Positions 44,821 through 52,205 of a stretch of 64,000 bases of DNA are shown here, piece after piece. Origin of the DNA: Sphingomonas sp. 35-24ZXX (lineage in GTDB: Bacteria; Pseudomonadota; Alphaproteobacteria; Sphingomonadales; Sphingomonadaceae); assembly GCF_000786215.1 (NCBI RefSeq), contig NZ_JROG01000008.1, forward strand, positions 124,001 through 188,000. Direction: 5' to 3'. How positions within the stretch are numbered: the stretch's first letter is position 1; each line of letters opens with the position of its first letter. The translations under genes were made by a program, and so were the position numbers. Under the pieces are notes generated by a model that did no database searches, had not been told where the DNA came from, and saw only the letters and a program-made list of their open reading frames with translations.

Positions 44821-45518
44821 TGACCGACATCATCGATAGCGAAGACGGTGGCCGCGCCTGGATCGCCGCGCAGCCCGGTGTTTCACGTGAAACAATGGCC
44901 GCGCTCGATCAGCTGGTGGCGTTCGTCGCCGACGAGGCCAAGCATCAGAATCTCGTCTCGGCCTCCACCTTGGCGATGATGTGGCAGCGCCATATTCTGG
45001 ACAGCGCGCAGCTGCTGCGCTTTGCCGCGCCGCAAGCCGATGAGCTGTGGATCGATCTGGGGAGCGGAGCAGGCTTTCCGGGGCTGGTCATCGCGCTGAT
45101 GGCCCCTTGCCGGGTGATGCTGGTCGAATCGCGCGCGCTTCGGATTGCCTATCTCGAGCGCGCCATTGCGCATCTTGGGCTTGAGGATCGGGTGACGGTG
45201 GCGGGCGCGGCGCTGGATCGCGTCGAAACGGTCGCAGCCGATTATATCTCGGCGCGGGCATTTGCCCCCTTGCCCCGCCTGATCGAGGGCGCCGAGCGCT
45301 TTTCCACAGAAAAGACGCGCTGGTTGCTGCCCAAGGGACGAAATGCGCGCGCAGAACTGGAAAGCGTGTCATCAGCATGGCAGCATGTGTTTCACGTGGA
45401 ACAGAGCCTGACCGATCCCGATGCGGCGATTTTAGTCGGAACTGGTCGCGCAACACCGCTCGCAAGGCCACAACCAGCACGCCATCGGCCGACACGCCGA
45501 CACAGGAGCAGATCATGA
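44820..45518 (+). CDS. rsmG: 16S rRNA (guanine527-N7)-methyltransferase
   Basis: 232 residues. SAM-dependent methylation of G527. SAM motif LWIDLGSGAGFPGLVIA (about 75-91), VESRALRIAYL, and SARAFAPLPRL. The last 24 residues (from GRATPLARPQ) form an Arg/Pro-rich tail beyond the usual domain end; that DNA also carries the Shine-Dalgarno of parA. Two parS sites lie in the gene. The stop overlaps parA (ATGA). Confidence 0.94.
   Translation: MTDIIDSEDGGRAWIAAQPGVSRETMAALDQLVAFVADEAKHQNLVSASTLAMMWQRHILDSAQLLRFAAPQADELWIDLGSGAGFPGLVIALMAPCRVMLVESRALRIAYLERAIAHLGLEDRVTVAGAALDRVETVAADYISARAFAPLPRLIEGAERFSTEKTRWLLPKGRNARAELESVSSAWQHVFHVEQSLTDPDAAILVGTGRATPLARPQPARHRPTRRHRSRS
44879..44894. promoter_or_regulatory. 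parS site 2 (inside rsmG)
   Basis: TGTTTCACGTGAAACA, identical to site 1, in the early part of rsmG and again read as GVSRET. Confidence 0.9.
45388..45403. promoter_or_regulatory. parS site 3 (inside rsmG, before parA)
   Basis: TGTTTCACGTGGAACA: one half is consensus, the other has the C/G variant. It lies 112 bases before the parA start and is read as VFHVEQ. Confidence 0.85.
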
Positions 45519-46300
45519 TCCGCATCGCGATTGCGAATCAGAAGGGTGGGGTGGGCAAGACCACGACCGCGATCAACCTGGCCACCGCGCTCGCCGCGAC
45601 CGGGTTGTCTGTGCTGCTCATCGATCTCGACCCGCAGGGAAATGCCTCGACGGGGTTGGGCATCGCGCGCAACGATCGCGAATATTCGAGCTACGATCTG
45701 CTGACCGACAGTTGCTCGCTGGCGCAATGCTGCGTGCCGACACAGATACCGGGGCTGGATATCGTGCCAGCCACGGTCGACCTGTCGGGTGCCGAGATCG
45801 AGATGGTCGATCTCGAGCACCGCACCCATCGTCTCAAGACGCCCATGGACGGTGCGCCGCCGGGGCGCTGGCAGGTGTGCCTGATCGATTGCCCGCCATC
45901 GCTCGGTTTGCTCACGCTCAATGCTCTGGTCGCGACCGATCAGGTGCTGGTGCCGCTGCAGTGCGAGTTCTTTGCCTTGGAAGGGCTGAGCCAGTTGCTG
46001 CAGACCGTCGAGCGGGTGCAGCAGCGCTTCAACCCCGACCTTTCGATCATTGGCGTGGTCCTGACAATGTACGACCGGCGGAACCGGCTGACCGATCAGG
46101 TGTCGGACGATGTCCGGGCTGTCTTGGGCAAGCTGGTGTTCGATACGGTCATCCCGCGCAACGTCCGCCTGTCCGAGGCGCCCAGCCACGGCATGCCGGC
46201 GCTGATCTACGATCACCGCTGCGTCGGGTCCGAAGCCTATATCGCGCTTGCCCGCGAGTTCATTTCCCGCATGCCCCGTATGGAAGAGGAAGCCGCCTGA
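45515..46300 (+). CDS. parA: Chromosome partitioning ATPase ParA (Soj)
   Basis: 261 residues. Deviant Walker A KGGVGKTTTAINLA (about 10-23) at the very N-terminus, so no DNA-binding N-terminal domain: the chromosomal ParA type. DIVPATVDLSGAEIE, DCPPSLGLLTLNAL (Walker B) and QCEFFALEGLSQLL follow. AGGAG precedes ATG 45515. Stop overlaps parB by one base. Moves ParB-parS complexes along the nucleoid. Confidence 0.96.
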   Translation: MIRIAIANQKGGVGKTTTAINLATALAATGLSVLLIDLDPQGNASTGLGIARNDREYSSYDLLTDSCSLAQCCVPTQIPGLDIVPATVDLSGAEIEMVDLEHRTHRLKTPMDGAPPGRWQVCLIDCPPSLGLLTLNALVATDQVLVPLQCEFFALEGLSQLLQTVERVQQRFNPDLSIIGVVLTMYDRRNRLTDQVSDDVRAVLGKLVFDTVIPRNVRLSEAPSHGMPALIYDHRCVGSEAYIALAREFISRMPRMEEEAA

Positions 46301-47274
46301 TGGCCCAGGACCCCAGCGATCTGCCCGACATGGCCAAGGCGATCGGCCGCAAGCGACCGACAGGGCTCGGGCGTGGGCTGAACGCGCTGCTGGGTGAGGC
46401 GGGCCGCGAGGAGCCTTTGGTCCGGCGCGAGGCAGGCAGCGAAGCGCCGGCAGGTGCCGTTACCGGATTGCGCTCTCTGCCGCTTGCCGACATTCGCCCG
46501 CACCCGGGCCAGCCGCGCCGCTATTTTGACGAAGAAGCGCTCGACGATCTCGCGCGGTCGATCTCGCAGCGTGGGGTGATCCAGCCGGTGATCGTGCGCC
46601 CGCGCAAGGGTGGCGGCTATGAGCTCGTTGCGGGCGAACGCCGCTGGCGGGCGGCGCAGCGTGCCCGTCTGCACGAGATCCCCGCCATCATCCGCGAACT
46701 GAGCGATCCCGATACCTTTGCCCTGGCGCTGATCGAGAATATCCAGCGCGAGGATCTGAACCCGGTCGAAGAGGCCGAGGCCTATCAGCGGCTGGTGGGG
46801 GATCAGGGCTATTCGCCGGTCGAGGTCGCGCGGATGGTCGACAAGTCGCGCAGCCATATTGCCAACCTGATGCGCTTGCTCGCGCTGCCGCAGCCGGTGC
46901 TCAAGATGGTCGCTGATCGCAGCCTCAGCATGGGCCACGCCCGAGCCCTGATCAACGTCGCCGATGCCGAGAGCATCGCGGCCGAGGTGGTGGATCGCGG
47001 GCTTTCGGTGCGCGAAGTCGAAAAGCTGGTGCGCCGCGCGCGCAGCGAGGGTTCGGGCAAGCCGGAAGGCCCCGCACGCGCCCGGCCAGCGGGCGGAGAT
47101 TCGGCGAGCAATGCCGATATCGCAGCGGTCGAGCGGCATCTGGAGGATTTGCTGGGCCTCAAGGTCAAGATTACCGCAGAGGCCAATCAGCGCAGCGGCA
47201 GCGTGACGGTGCGCTATGGCAATCTCGACCAGCTCGACCTGATCTGCCAGCGCCTGTCCGGCGAGATTATCTAG
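46300..47274 (+). CDS. parB: Chromosome partitioning protein ParB (Spo0J)
   Basis: 324 residues. N-terminal basic GLGRGLNALLGE, CTP-binding ParB domain with box I ELVAGERRWRAAQ and box II ENIQREDLNPVEEAEAYQRL, a helix-turn-helix (VARMVDKSRSHIANLMRLL) for parS, a charged linker and a C-terminal dimerisation zipper (VERHLEDLLGLKVKI). Ends 13 bases before convergent plsC. Confidence 0.96.
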   Translation: MAQDPSDLPDMAKAIGRKRPTGLGRGLNALLGEAGREEPLVRREAGSEAPAGAVTGLRSLPLADIRPHPGQPRRYFDEEALDDLARSISQRGVIQPVIVRPRKGGGYELVAGERRWRAAQRARLHEIPAIIRELSDPDTFALALIENIQREDLNPVEEAEAYQRLVGDQGYSPVEVARMVDKSRSHIANLMRLLALPQPVLKMVADRSLSMGHARALINVADAESIAAEVVDRGLSVREVEKLVRRARSEGSGKPEGPARARPAGGDSASNADIAAVERHLEDLLGLKVKITAEANQRSGSVTVRYGNLDQLDLICQRLSGEII

Positions 47275-47287
47275 TTATATCAAATAA

Positions 47288-48019
47288 TTAGTTCGAGTTT
47301 TCGAGGCGTGCCGGATCGTTCAGCACGTTGATCGCGGCGTGCACCCGGGCCTCGATCTCCTCGCGCGGAAGCCCTGCAGGTATCACCTCGCCAAAACGGT
47401 AGATGACGGTGCCGGGCCGCTTGATGAACCCGCGGCGGGGATAGAGGTGCCCGGTGGCAAGCGCAATCGGCACCACCGGCAGCTTGGCCAGCTTGTACAG
47501 CCCGGCAAAGCCCGCCTGCAGCGGCGGCTGCTCGCCCGGCGGGGTGCTGGTGCCTTCGGGATAGATCACGATCGAGCGACCCTCCGCAACAAAGCGGCGC
47601 ACCTCGGTCATCATGTTGCGCAGCGCAACCGCGCCGCCCGCGCGATCGATGAAGATCATGCCATAGGTGCGCGCGATCTGGCTCCACAACGGGATCCGCG
47701 ACAGTTCGATCTTGGCGACGACCGCGGGCCGGTTGAAGATGCGCAGCAATTCGATCGTCTCGAAGAAGCTTTCGTGCTTGATCGCGTAGAGCACCTGGCC
47801 CTGCGGCAGCGGCCCTTCGATGCGGACGCGGATGCCGAGGAACGCCCATGCGCACCAGTAATGGTACATGCCCCATCCGCGCGCCATGCCCTGCAACCGG
47901 TGGCGTGAGAAGGGCAGCACGATGAACGCGACGATCACGATCGGCACCGATCCACCGTAAAAGGCGATCGTGAACAGGATCGACCGGAACACGGCCAGAA
48001 GGGTCTGCAACACTGCCAT
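47288..48019 (-). CDS. plsC: 1-acyl-sn-glycerol-3-phosphate acyltransferase family
   Basis: 243 residues. One N-terminal membrane helix (TIAFYGGSVPIVIVAFIVLPF), then acyltransferase motifs: KHESFFETIEL (HxxxxE in place of the common HxxxxD), FIDRAGG and IYPEGTSTPPGEQ. Transfers an acyl chain to lysophosphatidate in phospholipid synthesis. ATG 48019 overlaps the upstream stop (TGATG). Confidence 0.9.
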   Translation of the reverse strand: MAVLQTLLAVFRSILFTIAFYGGSVPIVIVAFIVLPFSRHRLQGMARGWGMYHYWCAWAFLGIRVRIEGPLPQGQVLYAIKHESFFETIELLRIFNRPAVVAKIELSRIPLWSQIARTYGMIFIDRAGGAVALRNMMTEVRRFVAEGRSIVIYPEGTSTPPGEQPPLQAGFAGLYKLAKLPVVPIALATGHLYPRRGFIKRPGTVIYRFGEVIPAGLPREEIEARVHAAINVLNDPARLENSN

Positions 48020-48549
48020 CACACCCCGAACAGCCCTGCCAGCCAGCGCAGCACCAGCTTGTTGTACTCGCGCCACAGCGTCATCAGGCCGGGCTTGCTC
48101 GCCACGGCATCGGTATAGATCAGGATGCCTTCGGGCAGCGACCGCCGCAGCTCGTATTCGGCACGGCGCATGTGCCAGTCGGTGGTGACCAGCCTGACCG
48201 AACCGATCTTGCGCTGCTTGGCCCAGCGCGCGGTTTCCAGTCCGTTCGAGCGCGTGTCATAGGCGCGAAAGCCCAGGTCGACACAGCAGTCAAATAGCGC
48301 GACAGAGCCCGGATATTGCGCGCTGAGCTCGGCCGGGCGGACATCGCGATCCACGCCGGAAATGAGCATCCGGTCGGCCCATTTGTTGCGCAGGGCTTCC
48401 AGGCCGCGATCGATGCGCAGCGGGCCGCCGGTCGGCACGACCACGGCGTCGGTCTTCTGGTCGCCCAGGGGTTGCGGCAGCAGGATCGCAAACCAGGCAA
48501 AGCCCAGGATCCAGGCCAGCAGTACCGATGACAAAATGCGGACGATCAC
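48019..48549 (-). CDS. YdcF-family DUF218 membrane-anchored protein
   Basis: 176 residues with one N-terminal transmembrane helix (SVLLAWILGFAWFAILLPQ), then a DUF218 domain: DAVVVPTGGPLRIDRGLEAL, ISGVDRDVR and LVTTDWHMRRAEYELRRSLP. Related to SanA/ElyC envelope proteins with probable sugar-nucleotide or lipid-carrier binding. GTG 48549 overlaps the ftsX stop (GTGA). Its position after ftsEX fits an envelope-growth role. Confidence 0.87.
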   Translation of the reverse strand: MIVRILSSVLLAWILGFAWFAILLPQPLGDQKTDAVVVPTGGPLRIDRGLEALRNKWADRMLISGVDRDVRPAELSAQYPGSVALFDCCVDLGFRAYDTRSNGLETARWAKQRKIGSVRLVTTDWHMRRAEYELRRSLPEGILIYTDAVASKPGLMTLWREYNKLVLRWLAGLFGV

Positions 48550-49442
48550 AATTTCTTCCTGAGCGCGCGCAGGACGGTGACGCGCGCGGTGAACACTGCC
48601 AGCGCAATACCGGCAATCGGCACGGTTGCAAGCAGCAGCCAGTCGAGCGGACCGAAAGACCCGGCGGCCACCAGCCCGGAATCGAGCCGCGCTGCGGTAT
48701 GGCCGAGCAGCCACAGCACCGGCGCGGCAAGCAGGCAGCCGATCAGACCGCCCAAGGCAGCGTCGAGTGCGATCCGCCGCTGGAACAGCCGCGCAATCTG
48801 CTGATGCGTGCTGCCCAGCAGATGCATGATATCGATGGTTTCGGCATGCGCGGCGAAGCTGCTGCGCGCCGACAGCATGACCGAGGCGATGCTGGCGAGC
48901 GCGAGCATCGCCACCAGACCGATCGCCAGCCAGCGCAGTGTCGCGATCAGTTCGAACACCGGGCGCAGCCACTGGCCATGCGCGTCGATCCGCGCATCGG
49001 GCGCCGCGCCGCGCAGCGCCTGGCGCAACCGGGCGAGCACCGCCGCATCGGCCTTGCCGGCAAAATCGACATCGATCAGCGCGGGCAGGGGGATGTCGTC
49101 GCTCACCGCGCCGCTTCCGAGCCAGGGGGCAAGCAGATTGCGAACCTCAGCTTCGCTCACCTGAGTCACCACGGCCACCGATTTATCGGAGCGCAGGACC
49201 GCTTCGGCCGCCACGGCCTGGCGCTGGCGCGCCTGCGGATCGGCGTTGACGATCTGTACGGTGGCGCGTCCGGCCAGATCGGCGTTGATCTGCTGCGCGG
49301 CGCTGCCCAGCGCCAGCGCGGCTGCGGTCGCCAGCAGGGTCAGGAACAGCATGACCGCGATCACCCACGGCATCGGGCCCGTCAGCCGCGCCTGCGGGAT
49401 CAGCCGGCGATCATGGCCGGTGGGGAAAAACGAGCCCAACAT
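48546..49442 (-). CDS. ftsX: Cell division ABC permease FtsX
   Basis: 298 residues. Four transmembrane helices: one at about 27-47 and three in the C-terminal half; a large periplasmic loop lies between the first two (about 50-170) and is the part that engages septal amidase activators. AETIDIMHLLGSTHQQIARLF is the conserved cytosolic coupling segment. ATG 49442 overlaps the ftsE stop by one base. Confidence 0.9.
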   Translation of the reverse strand: MLGSFFPTGHDRRLIPQARLTGPMPWVIAVMLFLTLLATAAALALGSAAQQINADLAGRATVQIVNADPQARQRQAVAAEAVLRSDKSVAVVTQVSEAEVRNLLAPWLGSGAVSDDIPLPALIDVDFAGKADAAVLARLRQALRGAAPDARIDAHGQWLRPVFELIATLRWLAIGLVAMLALASIASVMLSARSSFAAHAETIDIMHLLGSTHQQIARLFQRRIALDAALGGLIGCLLAAPVLWLLGHTAARLDSGLVAAGSFGPLDWLLLATVPIAGIALAVFTARVTVLRALRKKL

Positions 49443-50173
49443 CAGCCTTGCTCGCCCACCCAGCCGGTGAGGTCTGCGGGGCGGGGCGGATAGCGCAGCG
49501 CGCCGGTGGGGTCGGACAGGCGCCCGGCCTCCAGCCGCATCATCTGCGCGCGCTTGATCCGGGTCATCAGATGGATGTCGTGGGTGGCAACGATGATCGT
49601 CGTGCCCATCCGGTTCAGCGCCTCGAACAATCGCAGCAGCTTGACCGCCATGTCGGGATCGACATTGCCGGTTGGCTCGTCGGCGACCAGGATATCGGGC
49701 CGGGTGATCACTGCACGCGCAATCGCCACGCGCTGCTGCTCGCCGCCCGAAAGCGTGGCGGGCAACGCATCGCCGCGGGCATTGAGCCCGACCCAGTCGA
49801 GAATCTCGCGCACCGGGGTGGTGATGTCGGCATCGCGCATGCCCGCGATGCGCAAGGGCAGGGCAATGTTGTCGAAGGCCGAAAGGTGCGGCACCAGCCG
49901 GAAGTCCTGGAATACCACGCCAATCCGGCGGCGAAAGCCAGGCAGACGCTCGCGATCCAGCGTCATGAGGTCGCTGCCGAACAGCCGGACAAGCCCCCGG
50001 CTGGGGCGCTGCGCCAGGTACAAAAGCCGCAGCAGCGACGATTTTCCCGCGCCTGACGGTCCGGTCAGAAAGTAGAACTGGCCGGAAAACAGCGTGAACG
50101 ACAGGTCGGAAAGCGCCTCTGGCCCGGTGCCATAGCGCAGCCCGACATTCTCGAACTGGACGATGCTATCCAT
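49442..50173 (-). CDS. ftsE: Cell division ATP-binding protein FtsE
   Basis: 243 residues. ABC ATPase with Walker A GPSGAGKSS, Q-loop FQDFRLVPHLSAFDN, signature LSGGEQQRVAIARA and Walker B ILVADEPTGNVDPD. FQDF.L... is typical of FtsE rather than LolD. With FtsX it couples ATP use to septal peptidoglycan splitting. ATG 50173 (MDSIVQFENVG) preferred; ATG 50188 adds five residues. Confidence 0.93.
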   Translation of the reverse strand: MDSIVQFENVGLRYGTGPEALSDLSFTLFSGQFYFLTGPSGAGKSSLLRLLYLAQRPSRGLVRLFGSDLMTLDRERLPGFRRRIGVVFQDFRLVPHLSAFDNIALPLRIAGMRDADITTPVREILDWVGLNARGDALPATLSGGEQQRVAIARAVITRPDILVADEPTGNVDPDMAVKLLRLFEALNRMGTTIIVATHDIHLMTRIKRAQMMRLEAGRLSDPTGALRYPPRPADLTGWVGEQG

Positions 50174-50392
50174 GCTGGCGCCGCTCATGCTGCGGCGATA
50201 GCGCGCCGCGGGGCAGACAGGCAATCGGAATGCGCATCGCGCCGTGCTGTGCCATGTGCGCTCTGCCTCCCTTGATCCCAAGCCGTTGAAAAAACGCCAT
50301 AGCGCGCAAACAGTGGTGGAAAAAGGGCGGGCATGCCGTGACGAGGCTTGTAAGCCCCTTGCGGCGATTCGCCCGGCGTGGTTAGAAACGCC

Positions 50393-51295
50393 ATGATTAT
50401 TGCGTGCCCCGCGTGCAACACCCGCTATGCGGTCCCGGACAGTGCCATTGGGCTCGATGGCCGATCGGTGCGGTGCGCCAAGTGCGGCCATAGCTGGTTC
50501 CAGCACGGGCCGGAATTGCCGCCGCCGCCAGCCGATCCGGTGCTCGCGGAACCCGCGGCCCAGCCTGCACCCCAGGCCGTGCAGGACCCGGCGCCCACGC
50601 CATCCCCCTCCTCGGTGCCGGCAGCCACAGCCGCTGCTGCCCCCGCTCCCGCCCCTGCGCCGGCAGCATCGCCGCCACCGGTCGCGGCACCGGTTGTCGC
50701 AGCATCGCCGGATACCGATACTGGCAACGATGGCAGCGCCGCGCCGGATCTGCCGCCGCTGCCGCGCCCTGCGCCGGGCAGCCGCCCGATCGTGGCCAGC
50801 TATGCCGATGAATCCCTGGCCGACCGGCCCAGCAGCTTCAGCCACGAACCGCCCTTCCGGCCACGCCGCAACCCCGCGAAATACTGGATGATCGGCGCCA
50901 TAGCCTTTGCCGTGGTCGCATCGGGCGCGGCGGTGGCGATCCAGACCTTCGGCCTGCCCGGTTTCATCACCGATTACAGCCTGCCCTTTGCCGAAGTGGA
51001 GCCCGATCTGAAGATCGATTTCCCGCCCGACAAGCAGGAACGGCGCACGTTGCCCAACGGCACCGAATATTTCAGCGCTTCGGGGACGATCCGCAACCTC
51101 AGCCAGCGTGCGCAGGATGTGCCGCCGATGCTGGTGGTGCTGCGGGACGCGCAGAACCGGGTGGTGTTCAACTGGATCATCAACCCGCCGGTCGATCGGC
51201 TGGAGCCGGGGCAGAAGGCCGATTTCCGCCAGGCGATGGTCGATGTCCCGCGCTCTGCCACATCCGCCGAGATTGCCTGGGCCAAGCGCCGCTGA
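50393..51295 (+). CDS. MJ0042/DUF3426 zinc-ribbon membrane protein
   Basis: 300 residues. N-terminal zinc ribbon CPACNTRY...CAKCGHSW (Cys5, 8, 28, 31), a long Pro/Ala-rich linker (about 40-130), one transmembrane helix (YWMIGAIAFAVVASGAAVAI, about 163-182) and an extracytoplasmic beta domain with SGTIRNLSQRAQDVPPMLVVLRDAQNRVVFNW (DUF3426). Common beside ftsE in alphaproteobacteria; function unknown. Divergent from ftsE across about 205 bases with no other gene. Confidence 0.88.
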   Translation: MIIACPACNTRYAVPDSAIGLDGRSVRCAKCGHSWFQHGPELPPPPADPVLAEPAAQPAPQAVQDPAPTPSPSSVPAATAAAAPAPAPAPAASPPPVAAPVVAASPDTDTGNDGSAAPDLPPLPRPAPGSRPIVASYADESLADRPSSFSHEPPFRPRRNPAKYWMIGAIAFAVVASGAAVAIQTFGLPGFITDYSLPFAEVEPDLKIDFPPDKQERRTLPNGTEYFSASGTIRNLSQRAQDVPPMLVVLRDAQNRVVFNWIINPPVDRLEPGQKADFRQAMVDVPRSATSAEIAWAKRR

Positions 51296-51429
51296 TCCGG
51301 CCGCCGGGCGTTGTCCCGCCATCGATAATCGCTTGTTGCTATGGGCCTGCCGCTTTGCTAATGGCGCAGCCTGCCACGCGGGCAGGGGGGCTCAGTCCCC
51401 GGTTTCTGCCTCGCGAATTGCTGGACTGT

Positions 51430-51516
51430 GCGGTCATGGCGGAATTGGTAGACGCGCAACGTTGAGGTCGTTGTGGGCGAAAGCCCGTGGAAGTTCGAGT
51501 CTTCTTGACCGCACCA
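51430..51516 (+). tRNA. tRNA-Leu (anticodon GAG)
   Basis: An 87-base class II tRNA: acceptor GCGGTCA pairing TGACCGC, D arm GGCGGAATTGGTAGACGC, anticodon loop TTGAGGT with anticodon GAG, a long variable arm (TGGGCGAAAGCCCG), T arm AGTTCGAGTCTT, discriminator A and encoded CCA at 51514-51516. Confidence 0.96.
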
Positions 51517-51587
51517 GTCATTCAGGCACGCCAGCCTGATCGCGCCTCAGGGCGCGCCTCCCAGCCACCCCTGACAGCGCCGATGCA

Positions 51588-52112
51588 TTATGCGTCCGGC
51601 GCGTTTCCTGATCCGTCCGCCTCGCGATCAAGTAGCCTGCCGACATAGCGTGCCATGTCACCGGGCCATTGCTCGACCACCGCGAAAAGATCGTTGTGCC
51701 TGGCCGAATAGAGCGCGCGCAGGGCCTCCTCATAGCCCGGCAGATCGCCGCAGGCCGCCTGCATGAAGCGATAGGCCGCATCGATGCGTTCGCGATCGGT
51801 CTGCCCCCGCCGACTGGCCTCCTCGACAAGGCGCCGCAACGCGGCCGACGCCCCGCCAGGCTGCTGCGCCAACCATTCCCAGTGGCGCGGCAGCAGTGTG
51901 ACCTCGCGGGCCTTCACCCCCAGCCTGGGGCGGCCAGCGCCCTGCGGCGCAACCTCGCGATAGTCGAGATCGGTGACCCGACCGGTCTGGTCATCGAACA
52001 CCAGGACCGCGCCATCATGAGCGCACAGCCAATCGCGGATTGTCCGTTCCACCTCGGCGCGCTCACCCGATGCAATCTGCTGCCCATCGTAAAAGGCCGT
52101 GAACGTCGACAT
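51588..52112 (-). CDS. DUF2239-family protein under unusual control
   Basis: 174 residues with N-terminal FTAFYDGQQIASG, LVFDDQTGRVTDLDYR, and the family hallmark EVTLLPRHWEWLAQQPGGASAALRRLVEEA (about 82-112). Cytosolic, function unknown. It has the strongest expression signals seen here: TTGACA and TATAAA promoter elements, AGGAGG seven bases before the ATG. Yet both are covered by potential repressing structures (see the hairpin at 52120-52135 and the palindromes at 52140-52185), implying tight, inducible control. No regulator gene is adjacent. Confidence 0.85.
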   Translation of the reverse strand: MSTFTAFYDGQQIASGERAEVERTIRDWLCAHDGAVLVFDDQTGRVTDLDYREVAPQGAGRPRLGVKAREVTLLPRHWEWLAQQPGGASAALRRLVEEASRRGQTDRERIDAAYRFMQAACGDLPGYEEALRALYSARHNDLFAVVEQWPGDMARYVGRLLDREADGSGNAPDA

Positions 52113-52119
52113 GTGGTTT

Positions 52120-52135
52120 CCTCCTTCTGAGGAGG
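52120..52135 (-). promoter_or_regulatory. Hairpin sequestering the DUF2239 Shine-Dalgarno
   Basis: On the transcript CCTCCT-CAGA-AGGAGG forms a perfect 6-bp stem with a 4-base loop. The 3' arm is the full anti-16S AGGAGG, with seven bases to the ATG. Folding would block ribosome entry. Confidence 0.6.
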
Positions 52136-52139
52136 GGGC

Positions 52140-52185
52140 ATTTATACCCGGACAATATTATTGTCAATATCACCCGGGTATAAAT
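52140..52185 (-). promoter_or_regulatory. Nested palindromic operator over the DUF2239 promoter
   Basis: Outer arms ATTTATACCCGG (52140-52151) and CCGGGTATAAAT (52174-52185) are exact reverse complements. Inside is a second perfect palindrome, GACAATATTATTGTC (52151-52165). On the minus strand TTGACA (about 52163-52168) and TATAAA (about 52142-52147) make a promoter with a 15-base spacer; the -10 falls in the outer arm and the -35 touches the inner palindrome. Confidence 0.65.
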
Positions 52186-52205
52186 ATGTCGGTGTCGGCG
52201 CGCAC

